Position numbers and translations under genes: made by a program | Notes under the pieces: generated by a model | Database searches by the model: none | Told to the model about the DNA's origin: nothing | What the model saw: the letters and a program-made list of their open reading frames with translations, nothing else | Shown: positions 7,954 to 15,957 of the stretch, in pieces | Layout of the letters: every line of letters begins with the position of its first letter | Position numbering within the stretch: the stretch's first letter is position 1 | Source: Streptomyces sp. NBC_00162 | GTDB lineage: Bacteria > Actinomycetota > Actinomycetes > Streptomycetales > Streptomycetaceae | Length of the DNA: 64,000 nt | Assembly: GCF_024611995.1 (NCBI RefSeq) | Contig: NZ_CP102509.1 | Span: 4,154,001 to 4,218,000, forward strand | Reading direction: 5' to 3'

Positions 7954-8871
7954 CTAAACGGGCGTCCTGCGCGAGCCCAGCAGTTCCTCCGCCACCGCCA
8001 CCTGCTCCGCCCCCAGCCGCTCCTCCCCCTCCTCCACGTCCCACAGGCAGTTCTGCACCACCCGCCCCAGCGTCCACGCCCGCGCCCGGTCCCGGTCCCG
8101 GTCCAGTCCCGTCACCTCCGTCAGCAGGTCGAAGCGCCACCGCACCTCCTGCGCACGGAAGTTGTTCACGATCGCCGGCAGCAGCTCGAACCCCGGATCG
8201 CCCGACAGCGGCTTCGGGTCGATCGCCAGCCACGGCTCCCGGCGCCCCGCCAGCACGTTGTCGTAGTGCAGGTCCCAGTGCAGCAACCGGTCGCCCGGCT
8301 CCCCCGCGACCTCCGCCAACGCCGCCGCGCACCGCCCGAGCAGCCGCCGCTCCCGCCCGTCCGCCAGCCGACCCAGCGCCTGCGGCAGGTCGTCCAGCAT
8401 CCCGGCGGCCATCTCCCCGAGCCCGCGCAGCCCCGCCGGCGCCGGGACCGCCGTCAGCCGCGCCAGCAGCTCCGCGACCACCTGGACCGCCCGGCGCGAA
8501 TCCCGCTCCGCGAGCGCCGACAAGTGGCGCCCCTCGTCCAGCCGTTCCAGCAGCAGCGTGCCCGTCTCCGCGTCGTACTCCAGCAGCCGTACGGCGCCCT
8601 CCCCGCCCCACGCGCGCAGCGCGACCGGCTCCCCGGCGCTCTCCTCGTCCACCCGCTGGAGCTTCAGCGCCGCCGCACTCCCGTCGGCCCGCACCACCGG
8701 CAGCACCAGCGCCGTCACCCCGTGCATCACCGGCCCCGTACGCCGCAGCTCCCACCGCTCCAGGAACCGGGCCGCCCGCGCCGGCAGCCCGGCGATGAAC
8801 TCCCGGCCCGCCTCGCCGTTCCACCTGATCTGCGCCCGGACCAGACCTTCCGGAATCTCCGAGATGTCCAT
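7954..8871 (-). CDS. Aminoglycoside/hydroxyurea-type phosphotransferase (APH(6) family)
   Basis: About 305 residues with a protein-kinase-like small-molecule phosphotransferase fold. Visible motifs are the nucleotide-binding Lys region (AAALKLQRVDEES), the catalytic loop HWDLHYDNVLAG (HxDxxxxN) and the metal-binding IDPKPLSGDPGFELLPAI. These features, in particular IDPKPxxGDPxF, are typical of the streptomycin 6-kinase and hydroxyurea phosphotransferase group. In Streptomyces such genes are common and may be self-protection relics; there is no antibiotic cluster here, so the substrate is open. A GTG directly before the chosen ATG is an equally possible start. Confidence 0.85.
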   Translation of the reverse strand: MDISEIPEGLVRAQIRWNGEAGREFIAGLPARAARFLERWELRRTGPVMHGVTALVLPVVRADGSAAALKLQRVDEESAGEPVALRAWGGEGAVRLLEYDAETGTLLLERLDEGRHLSALAERDSRRAVQVVAELLARLTAVPAPAGLRGLGEMAAGMLDDLPQALGRLADGRERRLLGRCAAALAEVAGEPGDRLLHWDLHYDNVLAGRREPWLAIDPKPLSGDPGFELLPAIVNNFRAQEVRWRFDLLTEVTGLDRDRDRARAWTLGRVVQNCLWDVEEGEERLGAEQVAVAEELLGSRRTPV

Positions 8872-8993
8872 CACCGCCCGACCCTACGACGCCGCCGCGG
8901 TCCCCACATCGGCCATCCGGCCTGGAATCACCCCCCGAAGCACGACAACCAGTCCATGGACGCGCCGCCGGAACCAGGTGTACCAACTCCCCC

Positions 8994-10376
8994 ATGACGA
9001 TCAACGGCGGCATCTCCTTCTGGTACGCGACCGACCGCACCGCCCCCACCACCCCACCGCGCCCACCCCTGACCGCCGACGCCACGGCCGATGTCGTCAT
9101 CGTGGGCGGCGGCTACACGGGCCTGTGGACCGCCTACTACCTGAAGGCGTCCGCCCCCGACCTGCGCGTGACCGTCCTGGAGCAGAAGTTCTGCGGGTAC
9201 GGAGCCTCCGGCCGCAACGGCGGCTGGCTCTACAACGGCATCGCCGGCCGCGACCGCTACGCCGCGCTCCACGGCCACCAGGCCGCCCAGCGCCTCCAGC
9301 AGGCCATGAACGACACGGTCACCGAGGTCATCGAGGTGGCGGCCAAGGAAGGGATCGACGCCGACATCCACCGCGGCGGCGTCCTCGAGGTCGCCCGCAC
9401 CCCCGCCCAGCTCACCCGCCTCAAGGCCTTCCACGCCGCCGAACTCGCCTTCGGCGAAACCGACCGCGAGCTGCACGACGCCACCGCCACCCGCGCCCGC
9501 ATCGACATCGCCGACGCCGTCGGCTCGAGCTGGACCCCGCACGGCGCCCGCATCCACCCCCTGAAGCTGGCCAGGGGCCTGGCCGCGGCCTGCGAACGGC
9601 TGGGCGTGGTGATCCACGAGTCCACCCCCGTCACGGAGATCGCCCCGCGCAAGGCCGTCACCCCCTACGGCACCGTCCGCGCCCCGTACATACTGCGCTG
9701 CACGGAGGGCTTCACCGCCGCCCTCAAGGGCCAGAAGCGCTCGTGGCTCCCGATGAACTCCTCGATGATCGTGACGGCCCCGATCCCGGAGTCCACGTGG
9801 CAGCAGCTGTCCTGGTCGGACTCGACGCTCCTGGGGGACATGGCCCACGCCTACATGTACGCCCAGCGCACCGCCGACGGCCGCATCGCGATCGGCGGCC
9901 GCGGGGTGCCGTACCGATTCGGCTCGCGCACGGACAACGACGGACGCACCCAGCCGGCCACCATCGACTCCCTGCGCGAGCTGCTCTTCTCCTTCTTCCC
10001 GGTCCTCACCGGTACGGAGATCACCCACGCCTGGTCGGGTGTCCTCGGCGTCCCGCGCGACTGGTGCGCCACCGTCACCCTGGACGCCGGCACCGGCCTC
10101 GGCTGGGCGGGCGGCTACGTCGGCTCCGGCGTCGCCACCGCCAACCTCGCGGGCCGCACCCTGCGCGACCTGATCCTCGGCGAGACCACGGAGCTGACCG
10201 CCCTGCCCTGGGTCAACCACCGCGTGCGCCGCTGGGAGCCGGAACCCTTCCGCTGGCTCGGCGTCCAGGCCCTCTACGCCGCCTACCGTCGGGCGGACCG
10301 CCACGAAACGGCCAGCCACACCCCGACGACGACCCCGCTGGCCCGGCTGGCCGACCGCATCTCGGGCCGCCACTGA
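8994..10376 (+). CDS. FAD-dependent amine oxidoreductase (DAO/PuuB-like)
   Basis: 460 residues. The FAD-binding Rossmann motif DVVIVGGGYTGLWTAYYL begins near residue 33, followed by the family-typical YGASGRNGGWLYN, which resembles gamma-glutamylputrescine oxidase and related DAO-superfamily enzymes. Near the C-terminus GLGWAGGYVGSGVATANLAG is the second FAD contact. The reaction is probably oxidation of a primary or secondary amine with release of H2O2; the substrate cannot be read from the sequence. It is preceded by divergent genes and followed by a palindromic terminator, so it is probably monocistronic. Confidence 0.88.
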   Translation: MTINGGISFWYATDRTAPTTPPRPPLTADATADVVIVGGGYTGLWTAYYLKASAPDLRVTVLEQKFCGYGASGRNGGWLYNGIAGRDRYAALHGHQAAQRLQQAMNDTVTEVIEVAAKEGIDADIHRGGVLEVARTPAQLTRLKAFHAAELAFGETDRELHDATATRARIDIADAVGSSWTPHGARIHPLKLARGLAAACERLGVVIHESTPVTEIAPRKAVTPYGTVRAPYILRCTEGFTAALKGQKRSWLPMNSSMIVTAPIPESTWQQLSWSDSTLLGDMAHAYMYAQRTADGRIAIGGRGVPYRFGSRTDNDGRTQPATIDSLRELLFSFFPVLTGTEITHAWSGVLGVPRDWCATVTLDAGTGLGWAGGYVGSGVATANLAGRTLRDLILGETTELTALPWVNHRVRRWEPEPFRWLGVQALYAAYRRADRHETASHTPTTTPLARLADRISGRH

Positions 10377-10386
10377 TCAGTACGCC

Positions 10387-10418
10387 GGAAGGCCCCGGGT
10401 GATCACCCGGGGCCTTCC
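10387..10418. terminator. Palindromic terminator, likely bidirectional
   Basis: Perfect inverted repeat of two 14-base arms (GGAAGGCCCCGGGT and its complement) with four central bases, 10 bases after the stop of the FAD oxidoreductase. It overlaps the last codons of the small opposing reading frame at 10403-10582. Confidence 0.8.
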
Positions 10419-10582
10419 GCGCGCCGCGTCCACGCGATGCGATCGAGGACGGACTCCGTCGCGCACAGGGCCAGGTCCTTGCACAACGCCTCGAACCACA
10501 GGTCCCGGCCGTCGGATCCGGTCAGGAAGTGCGCGGCCCTCCTCAAGCGCCTCAACGCCCAGAGCCGCTTCCAGGCCGGCAT
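10403..10582 (-). CDS. Possible small protein, 59 residues
   Basis: A short minus-strand frame beginning MPAWKRLWALRRLRRAAHFL and continuing GSDGRDLWFEALCKDLALC, a natural-looking amphipathic composition with balanced charges, unlike most frame shadows in this GC-rich DNA. A weak ribosome site (GGCGGACGG) precedes the ATG at 10582. It lies downstream of tRNA-Thr and its terminator. I recognise no family. The opposite strand over the same bases also gives a plausible peptide (KCAALLKRLNAQSRFQAGM), so the coding strand is uncertain. Confidence 0.4.
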   Translation of the reverse strand: MPAWKRLWALRRLRRAAHFLTGSDGRDLWFEALCKDLALCATESVLDRIAWTRRAEGPG

Positions 10583-10621
10583 GGAAGCCGTCCGCCTGGG
10601 CTGGCTCTGACAAAGCCAAAA

Positions 10622-10650
10622 GGCCAGGTCACACATGGTGTGACCTGGCC
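10622..10650 (-). terminator. Intrinsic terminator of tRNA-Thr
   Basis: Thirteen-bp perfect stem (GGCCAGGTCACAC with its complement) and a 3-base loop. On the minus strand it is followed by TTTTGGCTTTG, a genuine U-run, six bases after the tRNA 3' end. Confidence 0.9.
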
Positions 10651-10656
10651 TTCTCG

Positions 10657-10729
10657 AGCCGCCTATCGGAATCGAACCGATGACCTTCGGGTTACAAAGC
10701 CGGTGCTCTACCAACTGAGCTAAGGCGGC
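10657..10729 (-). tRNA. tRNA-Thr (anticodon UGU)
   Basis: A 73-base cloverleaf on the minus strand. Acceptor arms GCCGCCT/AGGCGGC pair fully, the D-arm carries TAGCTCAGTTGGTAGAGC, the anticodon loop is CTTTGTAA with anticodon TGT, and the T-arm has GGTTCGATTCC. The discriminator base is T and CCA is not encoded. An intrinsic terminator follows. The TnpB gene begins about 160 bases on the other side. Confidence 0.97.
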
Positions 10730-10889
10730 ATGACACCCACCCACAAACCCACCGCGCGTGGAGCCGCCATCACTCTACACAGCGGCCGATTCCCCAAGCC
10801 ATCACATTGGAGCCGCCCGTAACCACCCACGCACACGTTCGTTGTACGGACTGGTGTGCCGTTCTGGAGAACAGATCGCGGGAGGGGCG

Positions 10890-12272
10890 ATGGGGGACCG
10901 TGTCACGGGGGAGGAAGCCCGGCGCGTCAAGCGCGAACACCTCGGAGTGGGCGACCGGACCAAACACCAGGGCCGGACGGCCACGCCACTGAAGAGCCTG
11001 GTCAGAGCGCCGGGCACGCAGCAGCGCGTCTACCGTTTCCGCTTCTATCCGACCGCCGACCAGGCCGCTCAGCTCACCCAGACCTTCGGCGCCTGCCGCT
11101 GGGTCTACAACGAGGGCCTCGCCCTCCGGGTGAAGGCCTGGGAGGACCACCGGGTATCGCTGGGCTTCGCCGAGACCTGCCGGGCCCTGACCGGATGGAA
11201 GCGGATACCGGAGACCGCCTGGCTGAGGGAAGCCTCTTCCACGGTCCTCCAGCAGTCGTTACGGCACCTCGACTCCGCGTTCTCCAAATTCTTCAAGGGA
11301 TCGGCGAAGTACCCGCAGCGGAAGTCGAAGCACCGCTCCCGCGACTCGGCGACGTACGTCCGCACCGGCTTCCGGTGGGTCGAGAACCCCGAGCGTCCGG
11401 GTACGGCCTCGGTCACCCTCGCCAAGCAGAGCACGCCGCTGGACGTGCGCTGGTCGCGGGCGCTTCCACCAGGGCAGTTACCGGTGAAGCTGACGGTCAC
11501 CCGGGACCGGGCCGGCCGGTTCTTCCTCTCCGTACTGGTGGAGGAAGTGATCGCGCCGCTCCCCGAGGCGCTCTTCCCCGCCAGCCGCGAGCCGAAGGCA
11601 GTGGGCCTGGACCTCGGACTCGCGACGCTGGTGACGCTCGACGACGGGGAGAAGCTGCCGCATCCGCGGCTGCTGAAGAAGTACGCGAAACAGCTCGCCT
11701 CCTTGCAGCGCGATCTGCACAGGAAACGGAAGGGCTCGAAGAACCGGGGGAAGGTGCGGGAGCGTATCGCCCGCCTGTACGCCTCGATCGGTGATGTCCG
11801 TCGTGATCTGCTGGACCGGTTCACGACCCGCCTCGTGCGCGAGAACCAAGTGCTCGTGGTGGAAGACCTGCCGATCGCCAACCTCCTGCGTGCGGCGACG
11901 GGGAAGGGCCGCCGGCGCAAGGCGGCGCTGAACCGGTCCATCCTGGACGCGGCGTGGGGTGAGCTGCTGCGCCAACTCCGCTACAAGTGCGCGTGGTACG
12001 GGCGGACGCTGGTGATCGTGGACCGGTTCTTCCCGTCGACCCGGCGCTGCTCGGCCTGCCATACGAAGGGCCCGCGGCTCGACGTCTCGATCCGCGAGTG
12101 GACCTGCGCGGAGTGCGGGACGGTGCACGACCGCGACGAGAACGCGGCGGTGAACCTCCAGGACGAGGGGATGCGGCTGTACTGGACCGTGGCCGCCGGG
12201 CTGCCGCCGGGGCGGGTGCCGCCGAGTGTGATCAGGGCTTCGGAGCTGGTGGATCTCGTACCGGCCGCGTAG
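10890..12272 (+). CDS. tnpB: Stand-alone TnpB RNA-guided nuclease of the IS200/IS605 group
   Basis: About 460 residues from the ATG at 10890 (GGAGGGG upstream). The conserved part begins near QQRVYRFRFYPTADQAAQL, the wedge/N-terminal strand of TnpB. The catalytic RuvC triad is complete: Asp241 in VGLDLGLATLV, Glu325 in LVVEDLPIANLL, Asp416 in HDRDENAAVNL. Between the last two lies an intact four-Cys zinc ribbon (CSACH ... CAECG). TnpB proteins are programmable nucleases guided by an omegaRNA made from the transposon right end. No TnpA tyrosine transposase is present on either side, so this copy cannot move by itself. The first 40 residues are not conserved-looking and the true start could be a downstream GTG near 10948. 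Confidence 0.92.
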   Translation: MGDRVTGEEARRVKREHLGVGDRTKHQGRTATPLKSLVRAPGTQQRVYRFRFYPTADQAAQLTQTFGACRWVYNEGLALRVKAWEDHRVSLGFAETCRALTGWKRIPETAWLREASSTVLQQSLRHLDSAFSKFFKGSAKYPQRKSKHRSRDSATYVRTGFRWVENPERPGTASVTLAKQSTPLDVRWSRALPPGQLPVKLTVTRDRAGRFFLSVLVEEVIAPLPEALFPASREPKAVGLDLGLATLVTLDDGEKLPHPRLLKKYAKQLASLQRDLHRKRKGSKNRGKVRERIARLYASIGDVRRDLLDRFTTRLVRENQVLVVEDLPIANLLRAATGKGRRRKAALNRSILDAAWGELLRQLRYKCAWYGRTLVIVDRFFPSTRRCSACHTKGPRLDVSIREWTCAECGTVHDRDENAAVNLQDEGMRLYWTVAAGLPPGRVPPSVIRASELVDLVPAA

Positions 12273-12490
12273 CCAACCGCAGTACGGGCCGACGGGCCGT
12301 CGGCCGCAATGCCTGTGGAGCCCGCGTAAGACCGGCCAGGTGCGACCCCCAGGGTCATGCCGGGCCGGCAACGGGCGTCGAAGCAGGAACCACTGCTCGT
12401 GAGGGTGGTGAGGCGCAACAGAGCCGAGGCCAAAAGTGCCCTGCTCTGCTGGGGCCACAGGTCAAAAGCGCGTTGCTCTGCCGACGGACG
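12273..12490 (+). other. Right flank of tnpB, candidate omegaRNA/right-end region
   Basis: 218 bases with no coding frame I trust. In TnpB loci the omegaRNA scaffold overlaps the tnpB 3' end and continues into the right end of the element, with the guide immediately beyond. Structured sequence is present here (for example GGGCCGACGGGCCGTCGGCC at 12287-12306) and a 22-base imperfect direct repeat closes it. The exact element boundary cannot be fixed without comparing an empty site. Confidence 0.4.
12429..12482. repeat. Imperfect 22-base direct repeat, two copies 32 bases apart
   Basis: GCCAAAAGTGCCCTGCTCTGCT at 12429-12450 minus its first two bases closely matches 12463-12482; over 22 positions 17 are identical, sharing CAAAAG and TGCTCTGC. 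It lies between tnpB and the opposing hypothetical gene. It could mark the transposon end or an insertion-site duplication. Confidence 0.5.
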
Positions 12491-13180
12491 TCAGGCGGCG
12501 ACCGGATACCCCGTCCCGGCCACCGCCTTCGCCACACCGGCGAGGTCCGCCCCCGGGTTCAGGGCCTTGACCACCGCTTCCGTGAGCGGGCGCAGGGCGA
12601 AGACGTGCCGGACCGCGTCGAGGTCGATCTCGCGCTCGTAGTAGTGCTCGGCGAAGTCCGCGTACGCGTCCGGGGTGCCAGCTGCCAGGACGTGGAAGAG
12701 GTGGCCCGTGCCGTCGTCCGCGTCCGTGGGGATCTCCACCGGTCCCGCCCGCCAGGCGGTGTCGGCGGTCTCGCGCCAGAACACCACGGTGGCCACCTGG
12801 ACGTGCTCGTCGCAGAAGGCCTGCTCTTCGAGTTGCGGCCGGAACACCTCCGGCAGGGTGTCCACGAGACCGGGCCACAGGGCCATGTCCTCATTTGTGT
12901 AGGGGCTCATCCAGGACTCGTGGTCGAAGCCGCGGCCGAAGACGCCGTCGGGCGTGAAGAGGATGGCGTACTCGTCACCCGAGCCGTTGTTCATCAGTGC
13001 GGCTTCGACTCCCGGGCCCCAGGCGGGGTCGTAGTCGTAGTAGCGGCCGTAGCGGCCGCCCATGAGCACTTCCAGGGCTGCCAGCGCCCGGCAGCGGTCC
13101 CGGAGAACCGGGACATCGGGGAGGACGCGGATCAGTTCGTGGACGTCGCGGGGACGCTGTATGCCGCTCATGCGCGTCAT
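12491..13180 (-). CDS. Conserved hypothetical protein, 229 residues
   Basis: A soluble acidic protein with no signal peptide. It opens with RPRDVHELIRVLPDVPVLRD and contains YYDYDPAWGPGVEAALMNN, LFTPDGVFGRGFDHESWMSP and HLFHVLAAGTPDAYADFAEHYY. The composition (many Trp, Tyr, Asp) resembles actinobacterial immunity or SUKH-like proteins, but I cannot assign a family. Two ATG codons (13180 and 13171) are possible starts; neither has a strong ribosome site. It points toward the tnpB right flank. Confidence 0.72.
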   Translation of the reverse strand: MTRMSGIQRPRDVHELIRVLPDVPVLRDRCRALAALEVLMGGRYGRYYDYDPAWGPGVEAALMNNGSGDEYAILFTPDGVFGRGFDHESWMSPYTNEDMALWPGLVDTLPEVFRPQLEEQAFCDEHVQVATVVFWRETADTAWRAGPVEIPTDADDGTGHLFHVLAAGTPDAYADFAEHYYEREIDLDAVRHVFALRPLTEAVVKALNPGADLAGVAKAVAGTGYPVAA

Positions 13181-13281
13181 CCAAGCATCCGGGTCCGACG
13201 GATCGCACAGAGTTCGAAGTCACGTCGATGCGGGTGCTGACAGGAGGCGGGCCGGCGGGTAGCGTCGGGCGGAGTCCGATT

Positions 13282-13297
13282 ACTGGACTAGACCTTC
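13282..13297. promoter_or_regulatory. dre-like site (possible DasR operator) upstream of msiK
   Basis: ACTGGACTAGACCTTC matches the Streptomyces dre consensus ACTGGTCTAGACCA(C/G)T at 12 or 13 of 16 positions, with the CTAGACC half intact. It lies 49-64 bases before the msiK start, a sensible operator position. DasR is the GntR-type N-acetylglucosamine regulator; MsiK energises chitobiose uptake, so control by it would make sense. Match by eye only. Confidence 0.5.
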
Positions 13298-13345
13298 CAC
13301 TCGGATCGTCCGGCACGTTCCTGCCGGTAGAAGGGATTCATCACC

Positions 13346-14434
13346 ATGGCTTCTGTCACTTTCGACAAGGCGACCCGTCTGTACCCCGGCGGGGACAAGC
13401 CCGCCGTCGACCAGCTGGAGCTGGAGATCGAGGATGGCGAGTTCCTCGTCCTCGTCGGTCCGTCCGGCTGCGGCAAGTCCACCTCGCTGCGCATGCTCGC
13501 CGGTCTGGAGGACGTCAACGGCGGTTCCATCCGCATCGGTGACCGTGACGTCACGCACCTGCCGCCCAAGGACCGGGACATCGCGATGGTGTTCCAGAAC
13601 TACGCGCTGTACCCGCACATGTCCGTCGCCGACAACATGGGCTTCGCGCTCAAGATCGCCGGTGAGGACAAGGCCACCATCCGCAAGAAGGTGGAGGACG
13701 CGGCGAAGATGCTGGACCTGACCCAGTACCTCGACCGCAAGCCGAAGGCGCTCTCCGGTGGTCAGCGCCAGCGTGTGGCGATGGGCCGTGCCATCGTGCG
13801 CAAGCCGCAGGTGTTCCTCATGGACGAGCCGCTGTCGAACCTCGACGCCAAGCTCCGCGTGTCCACCCGTACGCAGATCGCGGCGCTCCAGCGCGATCTG
13901 GGCATCACCACCGTCTACGTCACGCACGACCAGGTCGAGGCCATGACCATGGGCGACCGGGTGGCGGTCCTGAAGGACGGGCTGCTTCAGCAGGTCGACA
14001 CCCCGCGCAACATGTACGACCGTCCGGCGAACCTGTTCGTGGCGGGCTTCATCGGTTCGCCGGCCATGAACCTGGTCGAGGTCCCGATCACCGACGGCGG
14101 TGTGAAGTTCGGCGACAGCGTGGTCCCGGTGTCGCGTGAGGCGCTGTCGGCCGCCGCCGACGCGGGCGACCGTACCGTCACGGTGGGCGTGCGTCCGGAG
14201 CACTTCGACATCGCGGAGAGCGGCGGTCTGACGATCGTCGTGAACGTGGTCGAGGAGCTCGGTGCCGATGGTTACGTGTACGGGTCGGCCACGTCGGCCG
14301 AGGGTTCGCAGGACCTTGTGGTCCGTGTGAACGGCCGCCAGGTGCCGGAGAAGGGTTCGAGCCTGCACGTGGTGCCGCAGGGCGGCGAGATCCACGTGTT
14401 CTCGACTTCTTCGGGTGAGCGGCTCTCCGACTAG
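13346..14434 (+). CDS. msiK: Multiple-sugar ABC importer ATPase MsiK
   Basis: 362 residues. ABC ATPase motifs in order: Walker A GPSGCGKST, Q-loop MVFQNYALYPHMS, signature LSGGQRQRVAMGRA, Walker B VFLMDEPLSNLDAK, D-loop and switch His in VYVTHDQVEAMTMGDR, then a C-terminal MalK/UgpC-type OB domain (VGVRPEHFD). In Streptomyces one MsiK serves many sugar importers (cellobiose, maltose, xylobiose, chitobiose) that lack their own ATPase, which fits the absence of permease genes here. The start has AGAAGGGA upstream. A hairpin follows, so it is monocistronic. Confidence 0.96.
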   Translation: MASVTFDKATRLYPGGDKPAVDQLELEIEDGEFLVLVGPSGCGKSTSLRMLAGLEDVNGGSIRIGDRDVTHLPPKDRDIAMVFQNYALYPHMSVADNMGFALKIAGEDKATIRKKVEDAAKMLDLTQYLDRKPKALSGGQRQRVAMGRAIVRKPQVFLMDEPLSNLDAKLRVSTRTQIAALQRDLGITTVYVTHDQVEAMTMGDRVAVLKDGLLQQVDTPRNMYDRPANLFVAGFIGSPAMNLVEVPITDGGVKFGDSVVPVSREALSAAADAGDRTVTVGVRPEHFDIAESGGLTIVVNVVEELGADGYVYGSATSAEGSQDLVVRVNGRQVPEKGSSLHVVPQGGEIHVFSTSSGERLSD

Positions 14435-14453
14435 TCGGCTGCGGCAGGGTGTT

Positions 14454-14484
14454 GGAGGGGCGTCCCCGTCGGGGGCGCCCCTCC
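14454..14484 (+). terminator. Terminator after msiK
   Basis: Nine-bp perfect outer stem (GGAGGGGCG/CGCCCCTCC) extended by C-G pairs inside, 20 bases after the msiK stop. Confidence 0.85.
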
Positions 14485-14633
14485 TCCGTGTCGGGCTGCC
14501 GCGCAGGAACCCTGGCAGACCGGGCCATTCAGGCCCAACCCGTCAACCCATAATTCGAAAAGCCACGTCGAACCATCCCCCGACAGGGTGACTAAATGTC
14601 GCCAAATCTTCACCGAGCGCTACTCTCGCCCTC

Positions 14634-15050
14634 GTGACCCACACTGCCCGCCGTATCGGCCGTTCCCTCGCCCTGGTCCTGCCCGTCGTCCTGGTCCTGT
14701 CCGGGACCCTCGCGGTCACCATGGTCCCCTGGGCGGACACTTCTTCGTCCCAGGTCCTGACCGCCTCCGCCGAGGACGTCTCCGTCCCCGCCAAGCCGCG
14801 GCCCGCGGCGCACGACGTGCTGCGCGACACGCTCGTCGGCGAGATCCAGCAGGGCAAGGAGCCGGGTGATGTCCTCACGCACCTCCAGCAGGAGGTGGAC
14901 AAGCGGCCGTCGTTGGCCGCGCACTGCGTGGGGATCGCCCGGGCGCTGGGCCGGGCGGCGGTGGACGCCTACGGTCCGACGAAGGCCCAGTCCTTCGCCC
15001 GGCCGGTGTGCGACACCTCGTACGCGTCCGGTGTCGCCTCCATGGGCTGA
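14634..15050 (+). CDS. Small secreted or membrane-anchored protein
   Basis: 138 residues. The N-terminus THTARRIGRSLALVLPVVLV followed by LSGTLAVTMVP is a signal peptide or N-terminal anchor. The remainder is hydrophilic and helical, with two Cys (AAHCVGIARALG and ARPVCDTS) that could form a disulfide outside the cell. No domain recognised. The GTG start at 14634 gives the signal-like N-terminus. It precedes the nucleotidyltransferase by 28 bases on the same strand and may share its transcript. Confidence 0.75.
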   Translation: MTHTARRIGRSLALVLPVVLVLSGTLAVTMVPWADTSSSQVLTASAEDVSVPAKPRPAAHDVLRDTLVGEIQQGKEPGDVLTHLQQEVDKRPSLAAHCVGIARALGRAAVDAYGPTKAQSFARPVCDTSYASGVASMG

Positions 15051-15078
15051 GGCGCGTCGCGTCCCTACCCTGGCCTGC

Positions 15079-15849
15079 ATGACCGACACTTCCCGATCCA
15101 CCCCTTCCACTCCGCCTCCCGCAGCCGCGTTCTCTTCCGCCCCCACCCAGGCCGTTGTCCTGGCGGGCGGTCAGGGTTCGCGGCTGCGGCCGTATACGGA
15201 CGACCGTCCGAAGCCGATGGTGGAGATTCCGGGGACGGGGGTGCCGATCATCGGGCATCAGCTGGCGTGGCTGGCGTCGGAGGGGGTCACGGACGTCGTG
15301 GTGTCGTGCGGGCATCTGGCCGGGGTGCTTCAGGAGTGGCTGGCGGAGGCGGAGTTGCCGCTGCGGGTGACGACGGTGGTGGAGGAGGAGCCGCTGGGGC
15401 GGGGTGGCGGTCTGAAGTACGCGGCGCGTCATCTCCCGGACCCGGAGGGGTCCTGGTACGCGACGAACGGTGACATCTGGACGCGGTTCTCGCTGCGGGA
15501 GATGGCCGCGTTCCATACGGAGCGCGGTGCGGTGGCGACGCTGGCGCTGGCCCGTCCGCGGATTCCGTGGGGGGTGGTGGAGACGAACGAGTTCGGGCAG
15601 GTGCTGGACTTCATCGAGGCTCCGCCGTCGCCGTATCCGGTCAATGCGGGCGTGTATGTCTTCGGGCCCGAATTCGTGGCGCTGCTGCCGGATTTGGGGG
15701 ATCACGAGCGGACGACGTTCCCGCGGTTGGCGCGGGAGCGGCGGCTGGCGGGCTTTCCGCTGCCGCAGGGGGCCTACTGGCGGGCGATCGACACGGCGAA
15801 GGACCTGACCGAGGCGGCACGGGAGTTGGCGGCGCAGACGGGCTCCTGA
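15079..15849 (+). CDS. Sugar-1-phosphate nucleotidyltransferase
   Basis: 256 residues. After a Ser/Pro-rich leader the catalytic domain starts AVVLAGGQGSRLRPYTDDRP, the nucleotide-binding G-x-G-(T/S)-R-L-x-P loop, with KPMVEIPG as the next motif and the metal-binding NGDIWT. PVNAGVYVFGPEF is the sugar-binding region, and YWRAIDTAKDL resembles the end of GDP-mannose/NDP-sugar pyrophosphorylases. It makes an NDP-sugar from a sugar-1-phosphate and NTP; which sugar is unknown. There are no glycosyltransferases next door. A hairpin follows. Confidence 0.88.
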   Translation: MTDTSRSTPSTPPPAAAFSSAPTQAVVLAGGQGSRLRPYTDDRPKPMVEIPGTGVPIIGHQLAWLASEGVTDVVVSCGHLAGVLQEWLAEAELPLRVTTVVEEEPLGRGGGLKYAARHLPDPEGSWYATNGDIWTRFSLREMAAFHTERGAVATLALARPRIPWGVVETNEFGQVLDFIEAPPSPYPVNAGVYVFGPEFVALLPDLGDHERTTFPRLARERRLAGFPLPQGAYWRAIDTAKDLTEAARELAAQTGS

Positions 15850-15897
15850 GCCTTTTCGGACGGATTTACGATGCTTCGTGTGCTCGGGGCGCGCGGA

Positions 15898-15929
15898 GGG
15901 GCCCGGCACGCTCGCGCGCGCCGGGCCCC
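15898..15929. terminator. Terminator between convergent genes
   Basis: Ten-bp perfect stem (GGGGCCCGGC/GCCGGGCCCC) with a 12-base loop, between the nucleotidyltransferase and the DoxX gene. It can serve both strands. Confidence 0.82.
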
Positions 15930-15957
15930 TGGTGTTCTGGATGCCGGTCGGCCGGGT

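Noticed and set aside
10758..10889. N-terminal extension of TnpB from 10758
   Set aside because: Open but without conserved TnpB residues or a ribosome site; the ATG at 10890 behind GGAGGGG is better.
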